DNA from: Limanda limanda
Taxonomy: Eukaryota > Chordata > Actinopteri > Pleuronectiformes > Pleuronectidae
Reading direction: 5' to 3'
DNA: 64,000 bases
NCBI RefSeq assembly: GCF_963576545.1
Contig: NC_083649.1
Span: 10,923,646 to 10,987,645, forward strand
The notes below the pieces were generated by a model, which was given only the letters and a program-made list of their open reading frames with translations, was not told the DNA's origin and made no database searches. This document shows positions 24,744 through 39,022 of the stretch, piece by piece. Both the position numbers and the translations under genes were made by a program. How positions within the stretch are numbered: the stretch's first letter is position 1; each line of letters begins with the position of its first letter.

Positions 24744-27539
24744 CATGTTGAGGTCTGGGAAACAACGTGGAGCTGGAAAATGGCAGCAGAGGAAATCAGA
24801 ACACGTTTAATTCCTTGACTGATGTGAACATCACACAGGAAAAAAGTTTCTCCTCGTGTTCCACTCAGCTTGTTGCTGTTGATACCTTCAGGCAAGGTCA
24901 CCGAGCACATCCTCAGCTCATCTCTCTGCCTTGAATTTTTAACCGTATTCCTGGTCTAGTTTGTTATTCGTGAAACCAAGAAAATTGCTTTGGGTTCTGA
25001 ATGTGAGCTTCAAATCCCACTTTCTTACCGTGTGTTGTGTTGTCGTCACCACTGCATGTATGATATGTTTTCCGTGATTCAGTTTCAGCAAGAATAGATG
25101 TTTTATCATGATAATTCTGGTATTTACAGCTGGCTCCCTTTGTAAAGGCAGCATAGTGTCAGGCCAACATAAGAAGAAAAGGCAGAAATGCATAACAGTA
25201 AAGTTGATGAGTGGACTAAGACAAATTGATTAATGTAACCTTGTGTCACACAAGAAGCCAAATGGTCGGTCTAATCAGGATAATGAAAACTTGTTTATAG
25301 TCCTATCAAATTGATGTTGCTTCAGTAACTGTTGCCCCACTGGGTCAACCGGCCAACAGGGAAAACTCCTGCTGTCCCAGATGGCCAGTCCAGCCCTGCT
25401 GCCGGGGTAATTGTGTTTTTATTATCTGGCAAAACATGACTAATTATCTTACTAATTCAGCAATTAAGATATTTAATCGAAAAAAATTGCAAAAGAAAGG
25501 CATGTGTATAAGGCGTTTATTTGATTTGGAAAAGCTGCTGTCCTGAGAAATACTGTGCATGAGAGACAGCCAGTGAGAAATTGAGCGCATTGTAACTGCT
25601 TTAAAAGAAACCCATTAACTGCTGTAAAGTAGTGATTCGAAACTTCAATTCATGTCACTTTGGTTTGCTTCTTAAATTTCAATGCGATAGCAAAACTATT
25701 TGGATTAAATTGTGATGAAGGCATGGACCTTAGGTAAGACCTTGGTTTGGACTTTCAAGTGGGAAAACGTCCTTAAAGAAAACTGAAAACAAAAGACAAT
25801 GTGTTCCATTAACAAAGTAATACAGCTTAGTATGACGCCCTATGTTATTGCTGTGCTGAAAGACGTGAACAAAGTGTGTCCACAGTTTAATTGGTTTCGT
25901 AAAATGCTGCCATCTGTGAACTGGTCACTGGACTTTTGTTGTTGTGACAAAGGTTCCCATCATTTAAAAAAATCATGGCTAAGACTCTGTTTAATTGCTG
26001 TGACAGTGCAGGCTTCTCTCTGCAAGTAAATGTCTTTCTAGAGAAAATAAAACGATGCTCGTGCTCAACACTGCTACTAACATTTTCATGTCATTTTCCA
26101 TTAAAATCTTGGAAATAAACTGTGTTACTAATGCAAAACAATGTAAAATAATACAGTGGAAGTTGCGTTAAAATAAAAGCTTGTTTTGATTAGTTTGAGG
26201 GCTTGAAAGGTGGCTTTTTAATGTTATGATTTGGGTTAAGATCCCATTTCCCATCAATCGTGACTAGTTGGACAACTGGTCAAAATACATCAGGTGATTT
26301 ATTACATTTAAATACTGGCCTGACAAGCTGCTCTTTCGGAAAAAAGAAAGCAAAAGTTTTCGAAAATCAACAATTATTAAGACTCATTCATTTAGAAAAA
26401 TAATGAAACGTTGTGTCATGTTGATGCGGCTAAACATTTAGAGAAAATGACATATCTGTAATTATATTTCAAACTTGGCATTGAATAAAGCTTGTGCAGA
26501 ATGCAGAGCTCGTGCAGAGTGTAAGAGAGAGAGTGGTCCTTGGCTCTTTTGCATGCATTGGACGCGTATGAGCACTTTATCAAGGTGTTGAACATGGCTC
26601 GCATATGAATAACTGAAGATGCTCGAAGACCTTTACTCTTCCGCGCTGAAGTGGGATTGTCCAGGGTTCTTTCACAGTGCAAACATAATCAAGAAATCAT
26701 AGACCAAACCTGAGTAGCTTCAAGTCCCTTTGACCACAGTGAGAGCTGCAGGTCCAGTTGCTCAGAGCAAAGCATGTGGCAGAGATGATGATGATCATTT
26801 AATGCAGCCAAATTTCTACCCAGAGGAAAATACCGTGCAGTTGAGCTGCAGTAATTATACAGTTTCCTGAGAGTGATCAAAGAAATTAAATTTGTCACAG
26901 ACGTTAACCTTTCCTGTTAGATTTGACCCAAATCACATAATCTCTTCCTTTATGCCTTCTGTTCTATTTTTCATTCTAAGAATCATTTTTCATTCACAGA
27001 CATATATTTGGTTCATGTTTATTTTCTCACGGCAAACTTCCCATTGCCTTGTGTAAACAGTATGGACTATTTCTATGCCTGGTCTCCAGAGACAGAAAAC
27101 TTTTCATGCTTAACTAAATGTCACAAAAGCCTTAAAGAATCCCCCCCCCCTCAGTTTTCTGAACAAACCGTGGCTGTGTTCTGTACCTGGATGCACAGAC
27201 TGGAGCGGTCTGCACATTGCTGTCAGACCACCTCCTCTTTTCCTGATGATTTATGATCTCAGAGACGTGTACTCTCTGCAGTGGAAGTGTCCTACCTCTG
27301 CAAGCCTCCCAAGTCTTTTGTCGCTAATGTGATTTCCCAAAGCCGCACTTGCACTGTGTGAGAGAACTGCCCTTCATTTGCATAGCAGGCACTTCATTTC
27401 CCAATTCCCTCTCTTGGTGGTTATCAGCTGTCGTTATGTCGTTGAACAAGATCAGTACCAAGTCCGATTTAATGATGTGGTTACAACAGGGCAAATTTCT
27501 CTCCCATCGCATATGAGAAATGTAACTATTCGCTTGACT
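24744..27539. other. Gene-free stretch
   Basis: No supported gene. Sequence is AT-rich and mostly unique-looking. A C run lies at 27142-27151. Confidence 0.45.
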
Positions 27540-27879
27540 GGGCTGCCCGTCAGGATGGAGCAGTGGTTAGCACTGTTGCCTCAAAGGTTCCCAGCTCGAA
27601 TCCCTTGGCCGGGGTCATTCTGTGTAGCATGTGTATGTTTTCCCTGTGTCTGCGTGGGCTTTCCTCCCACAGCCTGAAGACATGCAGATTGGGGTTAGGT
27701 CAACTGGAGGCCCTTTATAGGTGTGAACGTGAGTGTGAATTGTGGTTTGTCTCTGTATGTTGTACGCTGGCAATGCAGGCATGTCCTCTCCCACAGCTGG
27801 TGTCGGCTTCAGCTCAACCCCCCCCTGCAACCCTTGATGGGTAAGTCTTATAGATCATGGATGGATTGATGGATGAGTG
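27540..27879 (+). mobile_element. SINE-like element, near full length, diverged
   Basis: The order GCAGTGGTTAGCACTGTTGC, a B-box-like GCTCGAATCCC, TGTTTTCCCTGTGTCTGCG, ACATGCAGATTGGGGTTAGG and the GATGGATTGATGGATG tail matches a widespread fish short element that I know from many teleost genomes. The promoter-like boxes suggest tRNA-type ancestry. It is non-coding; frames over it are accidental. Confidence 0.7.
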
Positions 27880-28100
27880 GGTTGAATCGTCTTTATGAGA
27901 CTGCTTGGCTCCGATTTCTCTTTTTTAGTTTTGCTGAAGCCAGGGACTGAAATACAAAGAAACATAAAACATAATTTGAGTTGTGTTTGATTTCTCTCTT
28001 CAGTATCATTATGGACACAGCAAATGGAAGAAAGCACAATATAAATGGGAAGGCCGACCTTTGGGGAAAGCTGTTGAATGATTATATCCGTATTTCAGCT

Positions 28101-28169
28101 CTGTGACAGACTGGCTCCAGCCCCTCTGCGACCCTCAATGGATAAGCAGTATAGATAATGGATGGATGT
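28101..28169 (+). mobile_element. SINE-like element, 3' fragment
   Basis: CTCTGTGACAGACTGGCTCC, GCGACCCTCAATGGATAAGC and ATAGATAATGGATGGATG are the 3' end of the same family as 27540-27879, 220 bp further on in the same orientation and less diverged. Confidence 0.7.
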
Positions 28170-30490
28170 TGTGGTTTCCCCCCTCCTAGCTACAGTTAAC
28201 CCACTCACAGTTGCTTCGACTGTGCAGTGGACCTTTAAATCCCAAGATACAAGAGAGCTGCCCGAGCATCTGATGATTTGAAGCCTCGGTCAATCATGTG
28301 AGCTGATACATCAATGCTGTCATGGGATTTCCAGTCTTGCTCACGTGCCAGTGGTACAGATACTGCATTGACGGAGCAGAAGGATGGTTTAATGGAAAAG
28401 AATACACTCAAAGGACTGCAAGCACTATAAAGCAGCAGTAGACTACCTATCTGTGTCTTTATCAATGCTTAAAGAGACTTAAGTGGTGTCTTTTCCAATA
28501 GATAATGGGGGATTATAAGTGTACATATGTAATAACACATAAAGAATATTAATTAAAATGAATATATCAACAAGGTGAAACACTGATTTGTGTAAATTAA
28601 AAAACACTGCAAAGTTGAAAAGTGATACTTGACAAAGATGTGCTGGCCAATAATCCACTCAGGACTCTCACCGAGCCTCAGATCCGACTCAATACCTATT
28701 TCCTATAGAGGCAAATAAATAAATACAGAGCTGGTTTGGAATGTTAATCAGAACATGACACAACTCTTTAAAAGGGCAAGAGAGCCCACGAGGGCTTATG
28801 AGAATGACTAATGCCCCGTTTGTCTATCTGTCGTCTGTCCTGCTCCTTCCTGTATCGTCGCATCCATGTGTTTATGGGACACTGGTTTACTGCAGATGAG
28901 GTTGAAGAGTGGCCGCAGACATCGGGGGAAACATGAGTCACTCGGCAGCTGACCACTGCGGAGGTGGGAAAGAAGACGGGGGAGATGTGCACAAGCAGAA
29001 ATGGAATAAAGGGATAGAATTGAAGGGACCAGATTGTGACGACTAATAGGATAATAGAAACAGGGTCGAAAGGATGCAAGAGAGGAAGAGGAAAGTAATG
29101 ACAGGCGGGAGAACGACAGTCGAATTAATGACAAATTAATTAAATGTCAATTAAGGGCCTCTTTATTTACTGACCTGCTTACTTTGCGTGCTTCGATGTC
29201 GACTGTCTCTCCCTCGATCACGCACACGCACAGACTCCCAGCATTGCTCATTCCTGCCGAGATCTCTCCTGCGTTTGCTTTTCCCCGGCTCGAGTCACAA
29301 GTTCACTCTGTGGCACATTACTCCAAAAGTTTTAGGACGCACTTATTGGTGCTTATGGCACAGAGACGTCTGGACAAAGACCGTGAAAGCACATCTACTG
29401 AAAGTGTCATTTCGCAGTGAATAGAGCGAATGACAAACACACATTACCCCGTGCACCGCAGTGAAGCAGATCGTCAGGTTATTTCCAGGTTCAGTGATCA
29501 AACAACACAAGCCTCGCAAAGGTGTATGATGTTGTCAAAGAGGTTATTGCATTTGCTTTTCCATCAAAAGCCATTGCGGCATGGTAGTGCTTTAATAATC
29601 ACATTACCGAGGCTCGGATGGAGACGAATGTCATACATGCCGTGTGCTATGATGATGTGTTTTTCATACTTTGCAAACTGCTCAGCATCCTTGGCAGCAG
29701 CAGATCTTTAATCAAACTTAGTCCTGTCCTGTGCCGCGTATTCCTTTGATTTCAAATGTCAAATAGGAATCCTTTAATCGTAATAACAATCTATGAATAG
29801 AGCGGTGCGGGTGGCTCTAAGTGAAAAAGAGACAGGTGGAAGGAGGTATGAAGAGATGGGCTTTAATCCTGCTGTTCCCTGAGGTTCGTCCACGTCTCCA
29901 CACAACAAAATAAAAGGTACATCCATTTTGAAGGAAAGGAATTAAAGGTTGTATTTTGTGAATTTTGTTCTTTGGGTGCAGACTGGGAAATTTAATGGCC
30001 CACAAACATCCGCAGAGCATTGCAATGGAATCTGCATATACTAGTTTGGCCAATCAGGTCAGGTCTAACAAGAATTGTATAAATGTCTGTCTTATCCCCA
30101 CAGCCAAAGCCTCTCGACTCTCCAGACAATAAAAGTGCCCTCAAAACAAAGCAGGTTTACTCCTTTAAAAGCTTTGCAAGTCTTCCATCATGAATTAATT
30201 ACATTGACTGTGTTTCTAAAGATGTACTGTTGCCCATGGTTACATGTGATTAGAAGACTTTCCGAAGCGCTCCTCATATCACGGCAAATGTCAGGAGATG
30301 TGAAAGTCTGTCATTAAATGGGCCTGCTTGTTCTAATAAGGTGTCATGTTGACGGGAGAGCCATCCTCCTTCTTGTCCATTAGTCCTGGATAATGTTAAC
30401 ATTGTCTTTTGTACCCTGAACAAATGATTCATTATTCCTATGCAATGGAAAAAGCCACTGAGACATTTTGTTTTTGGGGTTCTCGGTCTG
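28170..30490. other. Gene-free stretch with homeodomain-motif cluster
   Basis: No supported gene. At 29121-29158 four ATTA/TAAT cores lie in 38 bp (for example AAATTAATTAAA), a texture seen in homeodomain-binding regulatory DNA. Frames around 29180-29710 have no recognisable domains. Confidence 0.35.
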
Positions 30491-30945
30491 TCCCATTTTT
30501 GTGAACATGATATCTCAGGAACTTCTTGAGGGAATTTCTTCAAATTTGTAAATTAGTTGAAAATGTTCGCTTAGACACAAAGATTAAAGGATTTATTAAG
30601 AATGGTCTAAGTGGTCAATCTCAAGGGTGTAGGTCAAAGTGACCTCACAATACTGTTTTTATCTTATTAATGTGTTATTTTAAGAGCATATCGAGAGAAT
30701 CCTTTTATATTTGGCACAAATGTTCACTCACTGATGAACTGATCAGAGTTGCGTGGTCAAACGTCAAAGGCCGACATCAAGGTGGTCTCACAAAACATGT
30801 TCTTTGCATCTTGAATCTGAAGTTTACCTTTGGGTTAATTCTTCTAACTTTGACCAGTCAGCACTTGGACTCACAGATTGACCGATTTAGATTTGAGTGG
30901 TCAAAGGTCAAAAGTCATATGGGCCTCTGGGAAACAATGTAGACT
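30491..30945 (+). repeat. Dispersed teleost repeat, GATATCTCAGGAA type
   Basis: GAACATGATATCTCAGGAAC, GAGGGAATTTCTTCAAATTT, GTCAAAGTGACCTCACAA and GGTCAAAGGTCAAAAGTCAT belong to a common fish dispersed repeat. Internal blocks are repeated twice (about 30510-30660 and 30690-30920), as usual for this family. Non-coding. Confidence 0.6.
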
Positions 30946-33900
30946 GAAACTGCACTGGATCCATACAAGCACAGTGTGGTGATTCTTATTAAGAGGGTAA
31001 AAGAGACAGACACTTTAATATAGAGTGATTCGATCTGTGAGAGAGATGCCCAGAAAACAAACTGGGTTGAGGTTCAGTAGATTGATGTCAACACGTCAGT
31101 GTGACAAATGTGACATCAGGTGCAATGGATGGACTGGGCCCAGTGGTTTGAAAACAGTTTTACTGAAACCTAAACCATATTGACGTAATGCCAGGACTTC
31201 TCCAGGCCAGTCCTGCAGAGCTTTCTCCACTACATCCATCTAACCCGTTGAAAACTCAATCTATAACCATCCCCTCAGTCAGGTTTTAGCTTCCATGATA
31301 CGATTTGTTGCTTAAATGATTCATACACAACACTGTGTGGTGTAGCTCTGCCACAAATCGCTGCCTCCACCATCTTTGTTACATCGACAGCACTTCAACT
31401 GCCTGAACACTGACAGTTTGTCACCAGGTTACATCTATCCATCATTTTATGCTACTGGAAAAACTGGTAGGAATTTCTCCCAATAGAAACAGTCACTGCC
31501 ATAATTCTCTCCCTTATTACCATACAAATTGTTCGCACTAGGCTTCCAGCGTTCCATTATGATTCATTTGTCATTTAAAGGTTGGTTCAGTTACTAAATG
31601 ATTTAGATGATTAATTCATAAGGTGTCTTATCTCCGTATATGTAAATATGACAAATAAACAAGTTTGTAGAAAATAAGGTTTCATTTCATTTCATGGTCT
31701 GGATGTCAGTTTTGTCCCCAAACTTCCCATACTTTCCTCTGTCCCTGTTCTGATTCTTAATTGGTTGATAAATATGTAGAAAGACGTAAACTGGCAAAAG
31801 AGGTAAATATTACAATCCTCAGTATTTGGGCTGAGTTTGTTAACTGTGGGAACTTTATAACCTCTAATGACTCATGACCTTTACATAATCCTGGATTGTA
31901 AGTATTATAATCAGTTTGATGTCGATCGGGCCGATACCGGGAAAGGAACATTTTATTTTAACACAACAGGTAAGGGAGATGATGAAGAGTTCTTCTCATG
32001 TTTGCTCCTAATGATGTAACCTGTGCGTGTTATTGGCTCTTATAAGACAATCCTGTGTTGCGTTGGTGGGCTGTCCTGCTTTACCTCGTGTAAGTGTGAT
32101 AACGTTTACTTTACTGTACTCCTCATTTAAGAAGGAATGTCCACAATCTCACGCCTGAGGAAACCACAAATCCACCTTCAAACGCTGTATGGATTTCCTC
32201 CCCTCACTAATCCCAGTCTGTAGGTAATGGATTAACCTTACAATAAGCCCTATAGATATAGACTAAGCGGGAGGGGGTCAAAAAAATCACTAAGTATCTT
32301 GCCATCAATGTAATTTCCTTCACTCTCTGCTTGATGGATCAACCAGCCATTGGGAGAAAGATGAGCTTTGTTTAAGTGGAGGTGATTAAGCCTGATGGAT
32401 GAGACTGACGGGTCTCGGGGAGGATGCGATGTGGGAGGCACAGTGAGACCAGCGGTTCTCTTGCTGCGCTCGCTTCAATTCCCACGGTGCGTGAGCTGCA
32501 TGCGAGAGGAGATTATCCAGCAGTATTTCAGCTGAATTACATTTTGTGCACCGTTTATCAAAAGAGCTCGAATAGTCTTATCGACACTTGCAGTGGGTGA
32601 ACGCTGAGGCCCGCAGGGGGGTGGTCCGGGTATCCCACGGTTGGACAGTTCAAAGCGAGCCTATACGGTAAACATCAAATGAGACGACCAAGATGTTTCC
32701 TTTGCTTGGCACCGTCTTACCATGTTGTTGTTGTTGTTGTTGTTTTTCTGCAGAACTAAACAATTAAAAGATACTGCTTCCATATTCATCGTTGTTCCAG
32801 TTTATGTTAATTCTCATAATTGTGTGACTGACCAGAGTCAGAGCTGTAAGTTTCCTCATTATGATACATTTTGCCCGCAGGAGTGTTTACAAATATCTTT
32901 TTTTTGTGTGTGTACAATTTGGTGGTATGGTGTTTCATATTGTCACCATTATTGGTTGCAATGCAATTATGTAAGAACAATGGGCTTCTACAAGTACTTT
33001 AATTGTTTTATTTGAAGTCATGACTGTGGACCACATTGTTCCATTATTTGCGTCAGTGTTTTTAATGACTCTTCATATTCAAACCCACTTTTAGATTTGC
33101 AGTTCTTCTGGAGCTGAATAATGGACCATAAAGCAATCATGAAAAGTGTTGTAGAAGCTACAATTAAAACCATTGATTCAACCTTTCGACCCCAACGTCC
33201 AGGTGAATTCACATATTATCAGTTAATGTTAATTCTCTCAATGGCTGGTTGATCCATCAAGCAGAGAGTAAAGGAAATAGCAGAGTTGGAACCTGCACTG
33301 AATTTGGACAAATGTTTAATTATTAAATCTTGAGCCAAACCAATCCCACTGGATTGCTTTGAAGGTTTGAGATACCGTGCTTTTTAATGCTTCACTTGTA
33401 TTCTTTGAGGGAAGGGATAAATAAGTAATATATATATATATAATATAGCATTTAACCCGGTCTATGAGTAGTACAAGATTTATTCATACAATAACCAACA
33501 ATAATCAAGTAATCATATTCTTTACCAGAGTTTAATACTTACCCAACAGAAAAATAGAAACTTAGACCAAATCGTCCAGTGTGTGTTCTGAGGATTATAC
33601 GATTAAAAATCTGTTAAATCTGTTATTAAGTCTGTGATCTCCCACATTTTTTAAATCAGTCAAGAATTGAAAATCCTGTATAGTGTGCAGCAGCCATTAT
33701 ACAGTAGAGCTCTGTGAATTTGCCTTCCCACTCTGCCACACAATAATTACTCAGTTCAGTGTGAGTCAGTGAACAAAATAGAATGTCTAGTTCACAGGTG
33801 TAACCCCTCTCCCTTTTATAACTCAAATTACAAGGGAAGAAAGATGAATTCTTTATTCAGGTCAGTTAATTTCTTAGTTTTTCCCTCTTGTGTACAGGAA

Positions 33901-36900
33901 TGCAAATCAGCGAGCAAAGAGAGTGCTGTTCTACAAGAAGACAGCGGTGGCTCAGAAGTTTATTTCTAATGTCAACTAGCATCTGTGCGCGCTCTACGAA
34001 GCCTCGGGCGTTTCGCTTCCCACTTCTCCACCTTCCACGCCGTCCTTCATTTGCTGCTTCTCATTTCACACGCATACACAGATGCACACAAACTATGACA
34101 GCCTTTCATCACCCTGTGTTTCTGATCAATCTCGCTCTAATCGTATGTTATGGTGTTGTGAAATAATAATATATATTGAAAATACACACAACTGCAGAAA
34201 AGGCACTTGTAGAAAATCCCTTCTGTGGACCTATTGAAAATATTAATTTATGATACATACATTTTTTTATAGACCATTTAGTTGAATGCAAATGTATTTC
34301 AATGCATGAATTTTTCATGTGTTAATATGTGTGTTAACGCATACCATACTTACTTGGCCTGCTTGGCCACAGTGTTAAATCCAGGCGTCAACACTCAGTG
34401 ACACGGATTAACTACTTAAGTTGGACTGGGTGAACCAGATCTTCCCAGTATAGTGTCTTCAATAAATTGAATCTTAATAAGTAAATTTACCTTTAGAAAT
34501 GTTAATGATTATATTTATATAGTATATCTGTTATATATATTACTTAAAGTCTTTATAGTAAGTATATGAATACATTTTTGGGTACAAAAGATCATACTAA
34601 ATTAATTACAGATGTCAATTTAGAGTCTGTGAGGTTTTGGAAAGAAAAACTGGTCAAATGTGTGTGTCTGCAAACCGGGTACAATGCTGCACAGTGATCT
34701 GATTAAGACACAGCGGAATTTAAATATACTCTATATTGATCTGTTTTGCCCATTGAACTTCTTTTAAGGTATAAATATGCCTGATCACAAAGTTATTCAT
34801 AGAAGACCAGGTCAGTGTCAGCAGCACCGGTATATATCATAATCCCATGAAGTGGCTTTTTGGTGTTTGCTTAAATTTAGAAAATAACAGAACCGCAGTG
34901 GCAGTGACATAGTCTGAGTTATAGTCATAGTGATAGTTAAGTCAGATATTGACCTTGTTAAATGTAGACAATCTACACAAGAACCTTTGATGGAGAGCTG
35001 AAAAGCATTTTCAAATGTGATAAAGACAAAAAAGAGGCTTTAAAGTGCTTCAAAAGTTTCCCTTCGACAGGTAAGTCTTGCATCAGCGTTTGACATTCAC
35101 CGAAACATTAGACACTACTTATGTTATTTTTTGTCTTTTGAAATAAATCTAGACTTTGATCATTTTTCCTACTTTAATATCTATTTGATGTGAAGTTTTC
35201 TTTCAAGAATGCAACATAAAAAGTCCTTGCAATCTTCCTCCATTTGCATGTCAACAGTCTTTTAAAATTCTCCTTGGAAAGCCATTTCCATGGATTGGCA
35301 TCACGCACTGATTTTCATTTTAATTCATGCTGCCACTAATGTCACTTCAGAGGCTTAATGTTCACTTCCTCTGTGGCTTGGAAACAAGCCAACATCAGCC
35401 AAAACTTGGCCAGAGTCTGACGATATAATTGATCATGTTAATAAATATGATAAAACACACGACTAATTATGCTCAGAAAAGTGTGATTAATATTGATCAC
35501 CAGCAGCTGTTTTGGCACGAGATGAGAAGTGCTGTTTTCACAGTAGCCGTTAGCTTGGCATCGTTTCTCTGTGGACGCCGTGAGCCATGTGTCATTTTCC
35601 CTGTTTACAGATATTGAACACGAATCAAATGTGTTTAGTAGTGATGATACAGTTTCAGGGAATGAGGCCAAGGATGTCTTGGATCACAAAACCTCTGGAA
35701 CTCATCTGTTTCCCAGTGGATCTGCTGATGATATTGCCTCCAAGATGCCTCAACATTGCTTAGTGTGAGGGCAGACCTTGTCCTTCACAACTCTAGATGA
35801 GAGTTGCTAATCTAAAATTAAGTAATCGGCATTGCTCTCATGTTCAACTCACCAATTGTCAAGGGAACAGAGACCGTGCAAGGTTATATGATCTTATCTT
35901 GAAATGTCATGAAGATTTGCAGATGCTTTGAAATCATCACCCAGCTGCGTTATCTGTAGTCTCCTCACTGCACAAAAGCTTCTTTACTGTAAAGAGACAA
36001 GAGGGACCTTCCCCTTAATGGCCAGGTGTGCATGCTGATAAGCAGGTACAATATTGACCTTGTGCACTATTTCAATTTGCATGGATTTGTTTATAAACCT
36101 GCAATGATAACACTCAAATGGTTATATAAAACTTTCAATCCTGCCATGAGGAACATGAAATTGTGTTCAACATTTACTGACAATGAATCCAACACATGTC
36201 GAAGCATTGAGAAGCAAAGCATAACCACCCATAAAGCCATGCATGGATCAAAGTAATGCAGCTTTAGAGGGGAAAATGCTGGGTTAGAAGTGGTGCTATT
36301 AAGATTGTAATGTCTGGAACCAGGCTTGACTGAAATTGTTTGTCACGGTGACGTTGTGATGCACTTTTAAATAACAGCTCCGTGTTAGGTTTTAAAAAGC
36401 CTGATCCTGGATCAGTGGTTGGGGGGGGTGGTGAACGTACAGCACCTACAACAGTCCCAGCAGAGATACATCCAGAGTTGAGTCTGTGCTTAGCTTCTGG
36501 CAACAAAAAGGATTTTGGTTACTACAAATAGATATTGAACTACAAGATCAGTCACCTCTTATAAGTGAATCGCATTGGACCAACATAACCTCATTGATTC
36601 AGTTACACTTCTAATAAAATGTATTGGCTGTTGCACTTCAGTTGTACAGAAACCGATTGACAAAGTGAAAAGACAACAAGATGTTCAAGTTCAGTGGTTT
36701 GTGATATTCTCCAGACGTCTCCTTTCCTTTGCTAAAATTGTTCTTGACTTGAGATGAAGGTGAGATACTGAGAACTAAAAATAAAGTCGCGTGACATCCC
36801 TGAGAATCGAATCATCATCAGAATCATTTTGTTGAAAGCTCCACACGCTTTAGTTTTCAATCACTCTCATATTTCACAAAGTATTGAATTCAATTAGCTT

Positions 36901-38314
36901 TTTGACACTGTCTAATCGCACAGAAATGAAAGTGCTCTCCTCTGTGGAAAGGAACCGCTTCTCTGACACCGAATGGCGATCCCTGCTTTTTAAAAACGCC
37001 ATTATTCCTTGTAAGTAAGCAGTTAACTCTGATGTTATTCTTTCTTCTTTTTTTTTAAGACAACAGCATCTGTTCACAACCCTCTCATTAATCCTGCAGA
37101 CCAGGCATAAAGGATGACGTTGGATCACAGTGTGCACTATAGTCCTATTTTGGGGTGTAATTTATATGTTCTGTGTTTCCCTCTCAGGGCAATCCATCAG
37201 GTTTATTGAGGCACTGCGGGGAAACTAATTTTTGGTCTGGACTCTGAGACTTTCTCCTTGTGGACTGCCAGTTATATTTTATGAATAGAGACTAATTGGT
37301 AATGCATGTTGAGCATTATGTTAATTAAGATGAGCGAAAATACTGATCAGTCTCCTTTCCTAGTATTTCACGAGCTGGAGTTGGAGGTGGAAGGTTTACT
37401 GAAGAAATCTCACTTCTGACTCTGATAAAGGTTGTTACTGAAGACGACTTGAGACCTGAAGAGGAGAGTGCAAGATATGAACCATCCAAGATACTAAAAA
37501 AAAACGTGTCATTACACACAGAGAACACACATCCTCCCATGGATATTCCACATAGTTCTGCACAACAGGGTCCTGCCCCATCCTCTGTTACGCGTTCCCC
37601 CTCCCCCCCCTCCTCACACACAGTCTGACCTGCAGAAGGGCGTCTGGGATCGGGTGTGATGGTCGAGCCTTAATAGGCCTGTCTGGTACCGTGGGATTTC
37701 CAGTTGGTTTCATCTGGTCAGACTGAGATCCTCAGCCCAGAACTGTTTGCTGGGAACCACAATATCACAGCAGGGCTCCCACGGGGAATTAAAGAACTGT
37801 TTAGATGTTCTCAGGCCAACTCTAGGTCTGTCTCACCCAGATCCCAAGTCCAAAACCATGTTCTGTTCCTTCCCTTTACTGCTTCTGTTCAGTGTGGGAA
37901 AAAAATTGTAAATATAACGTGTGAATATTTTGGGAAGTGACGATATTATCACTGACTTCTTACTTTTGTGAATATAGTGATTATTCAGGTTATTTATTCA
38001 ATAATTTGTATAGCTACAATTACTAATAAGTTCATGAACTGTTATCACACCAGACTCACTTAACAATAGAGACAAATGAGTCTAGAGCCATGCTAAAGGT
38101 CAGGTGGTCACCAAAGTTCTCAAGACCATAAATCTCTGCATCATATTTCATGGCAATCCATCCTCTAATGTATTACACTCAGGACTTTAGACCAAAATAG
38201 TGAACTTTACTGTAATCACTCATACAGTTGACCATTTTTCACCCAGAATATTTTGACTGGTCATAGCAGGAAAAGCTAAAGAAGGAAGGAAGAGGAGGGA
38301 GTGAAGAAGCAAGG
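30946..38314. other. Gene-free stretch (7.4 kb)
   Basis: No supported coding region or RNA gene. Simple repeats include TTG at 32723-32743 and TA at 33430-33443. C runs at 37603-37610 and a G run at 36421-36428 occur. Open frames up to 97 codons show no domain and no spliced-exon context I could defend. Confidence 0.4.
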
Positions 38315-38315
38315 T

Positions 38316-38577
38316 GGAGGACTTTAAGTATCTTTCGGGCTTGTTCATGAGTGAAGATGGAGCGGTGGATGGACAGGAGGATTGGTGCCACGTCAGCAGT
38401 ATTACAGATGTTGTACTGGAGTGAACTGGGAGGCAAAGCTTTTTATTTACCAGTCAATGTACGTTCCAACCCTCACCTGAGGTTAGGAGCTTTGGGTACT
38501 GACCGTGACAAGGAGATTGCAGATACAAGCGTTCGGAATGAGCTGTCTCTCTGGGGTTACTGGGTTGGTGGCTGATC
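38316..38577 (+). mobile_element. LINE reverse-transcriptase C-terminal remnant
   Basis: The plus-strand frame from 38351 includes ERWMDRRIGATSAVLQML, then (after a frame change) a stretch equivalent to the tail end of the reverse transcriptase of a fish non-LTR element (L2/CR1/Rex1-like group): the DRRIGAASAV, YVPTLTYGHELW and IQAAEMSFLRRV region. It is broken by frameshifts and lacks the catalytic core, so it is a dead fragment. Confidence 0.7.
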
Positions 38578-39022
38578 TGCATCGTGTCGCGCTTGTCTGT
38601 TGTTCACAGCCTGTCTGCTGCGGAGCTGCAAATGCCAAGACTTTACGGTATAAGGCTGTGCGTTTTCTGGCCCTGCAATGACAATAAAATACGTAGTAAA
38701 GCAGATTCAGTCAACAGAAAGGCAAGTGCGCTATTATTTTGAAACGGGCATAGGAAGTGTCAACAGATTAAACATTGAAACTGTGGTGAAAGGTCATTTT
38801 CTCCATCTATTCAGCTGTAAACCGTGCCTGATATGGTAGAGAAAATAGGCAAGACCTCAATTCTCTAGAAGAGCAGCGCCACTTAGGCAGCCAGCGCTGG
38901 CCCGGGCATTAGCGATAGCGTGAGCCGTCTGAACAATCGGAGGGAGTTGCTCGTTTGTGTCAATTGGAGCAAGGTGTTTCTGATATCTCTAATAATGCAA
39001 GTAAGTGAGATGAGATGCAGGA
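38578..39022. other. Segment between two LINE fragments, possibly an insertion
   Basis: Its first 120 bp end in CTGCAATGACAATAAAATAC, an end typical of a non-autonomous retroelement. The rest is unrecognised. It separates LINE pieces that are near neighbours in an intact element. Confidence 0.35.

Noticed and set aside
27590..27605. tRNA-like B box (GCTCGAATCCC)
   Set aside because: Belongs to the SINE-like element; the surrounding sequence does not fold as a tRNA with acceptor stem that I can see.
27563..27844. 93-codon frame
   Set aside because: Lies within a SINE-like element.
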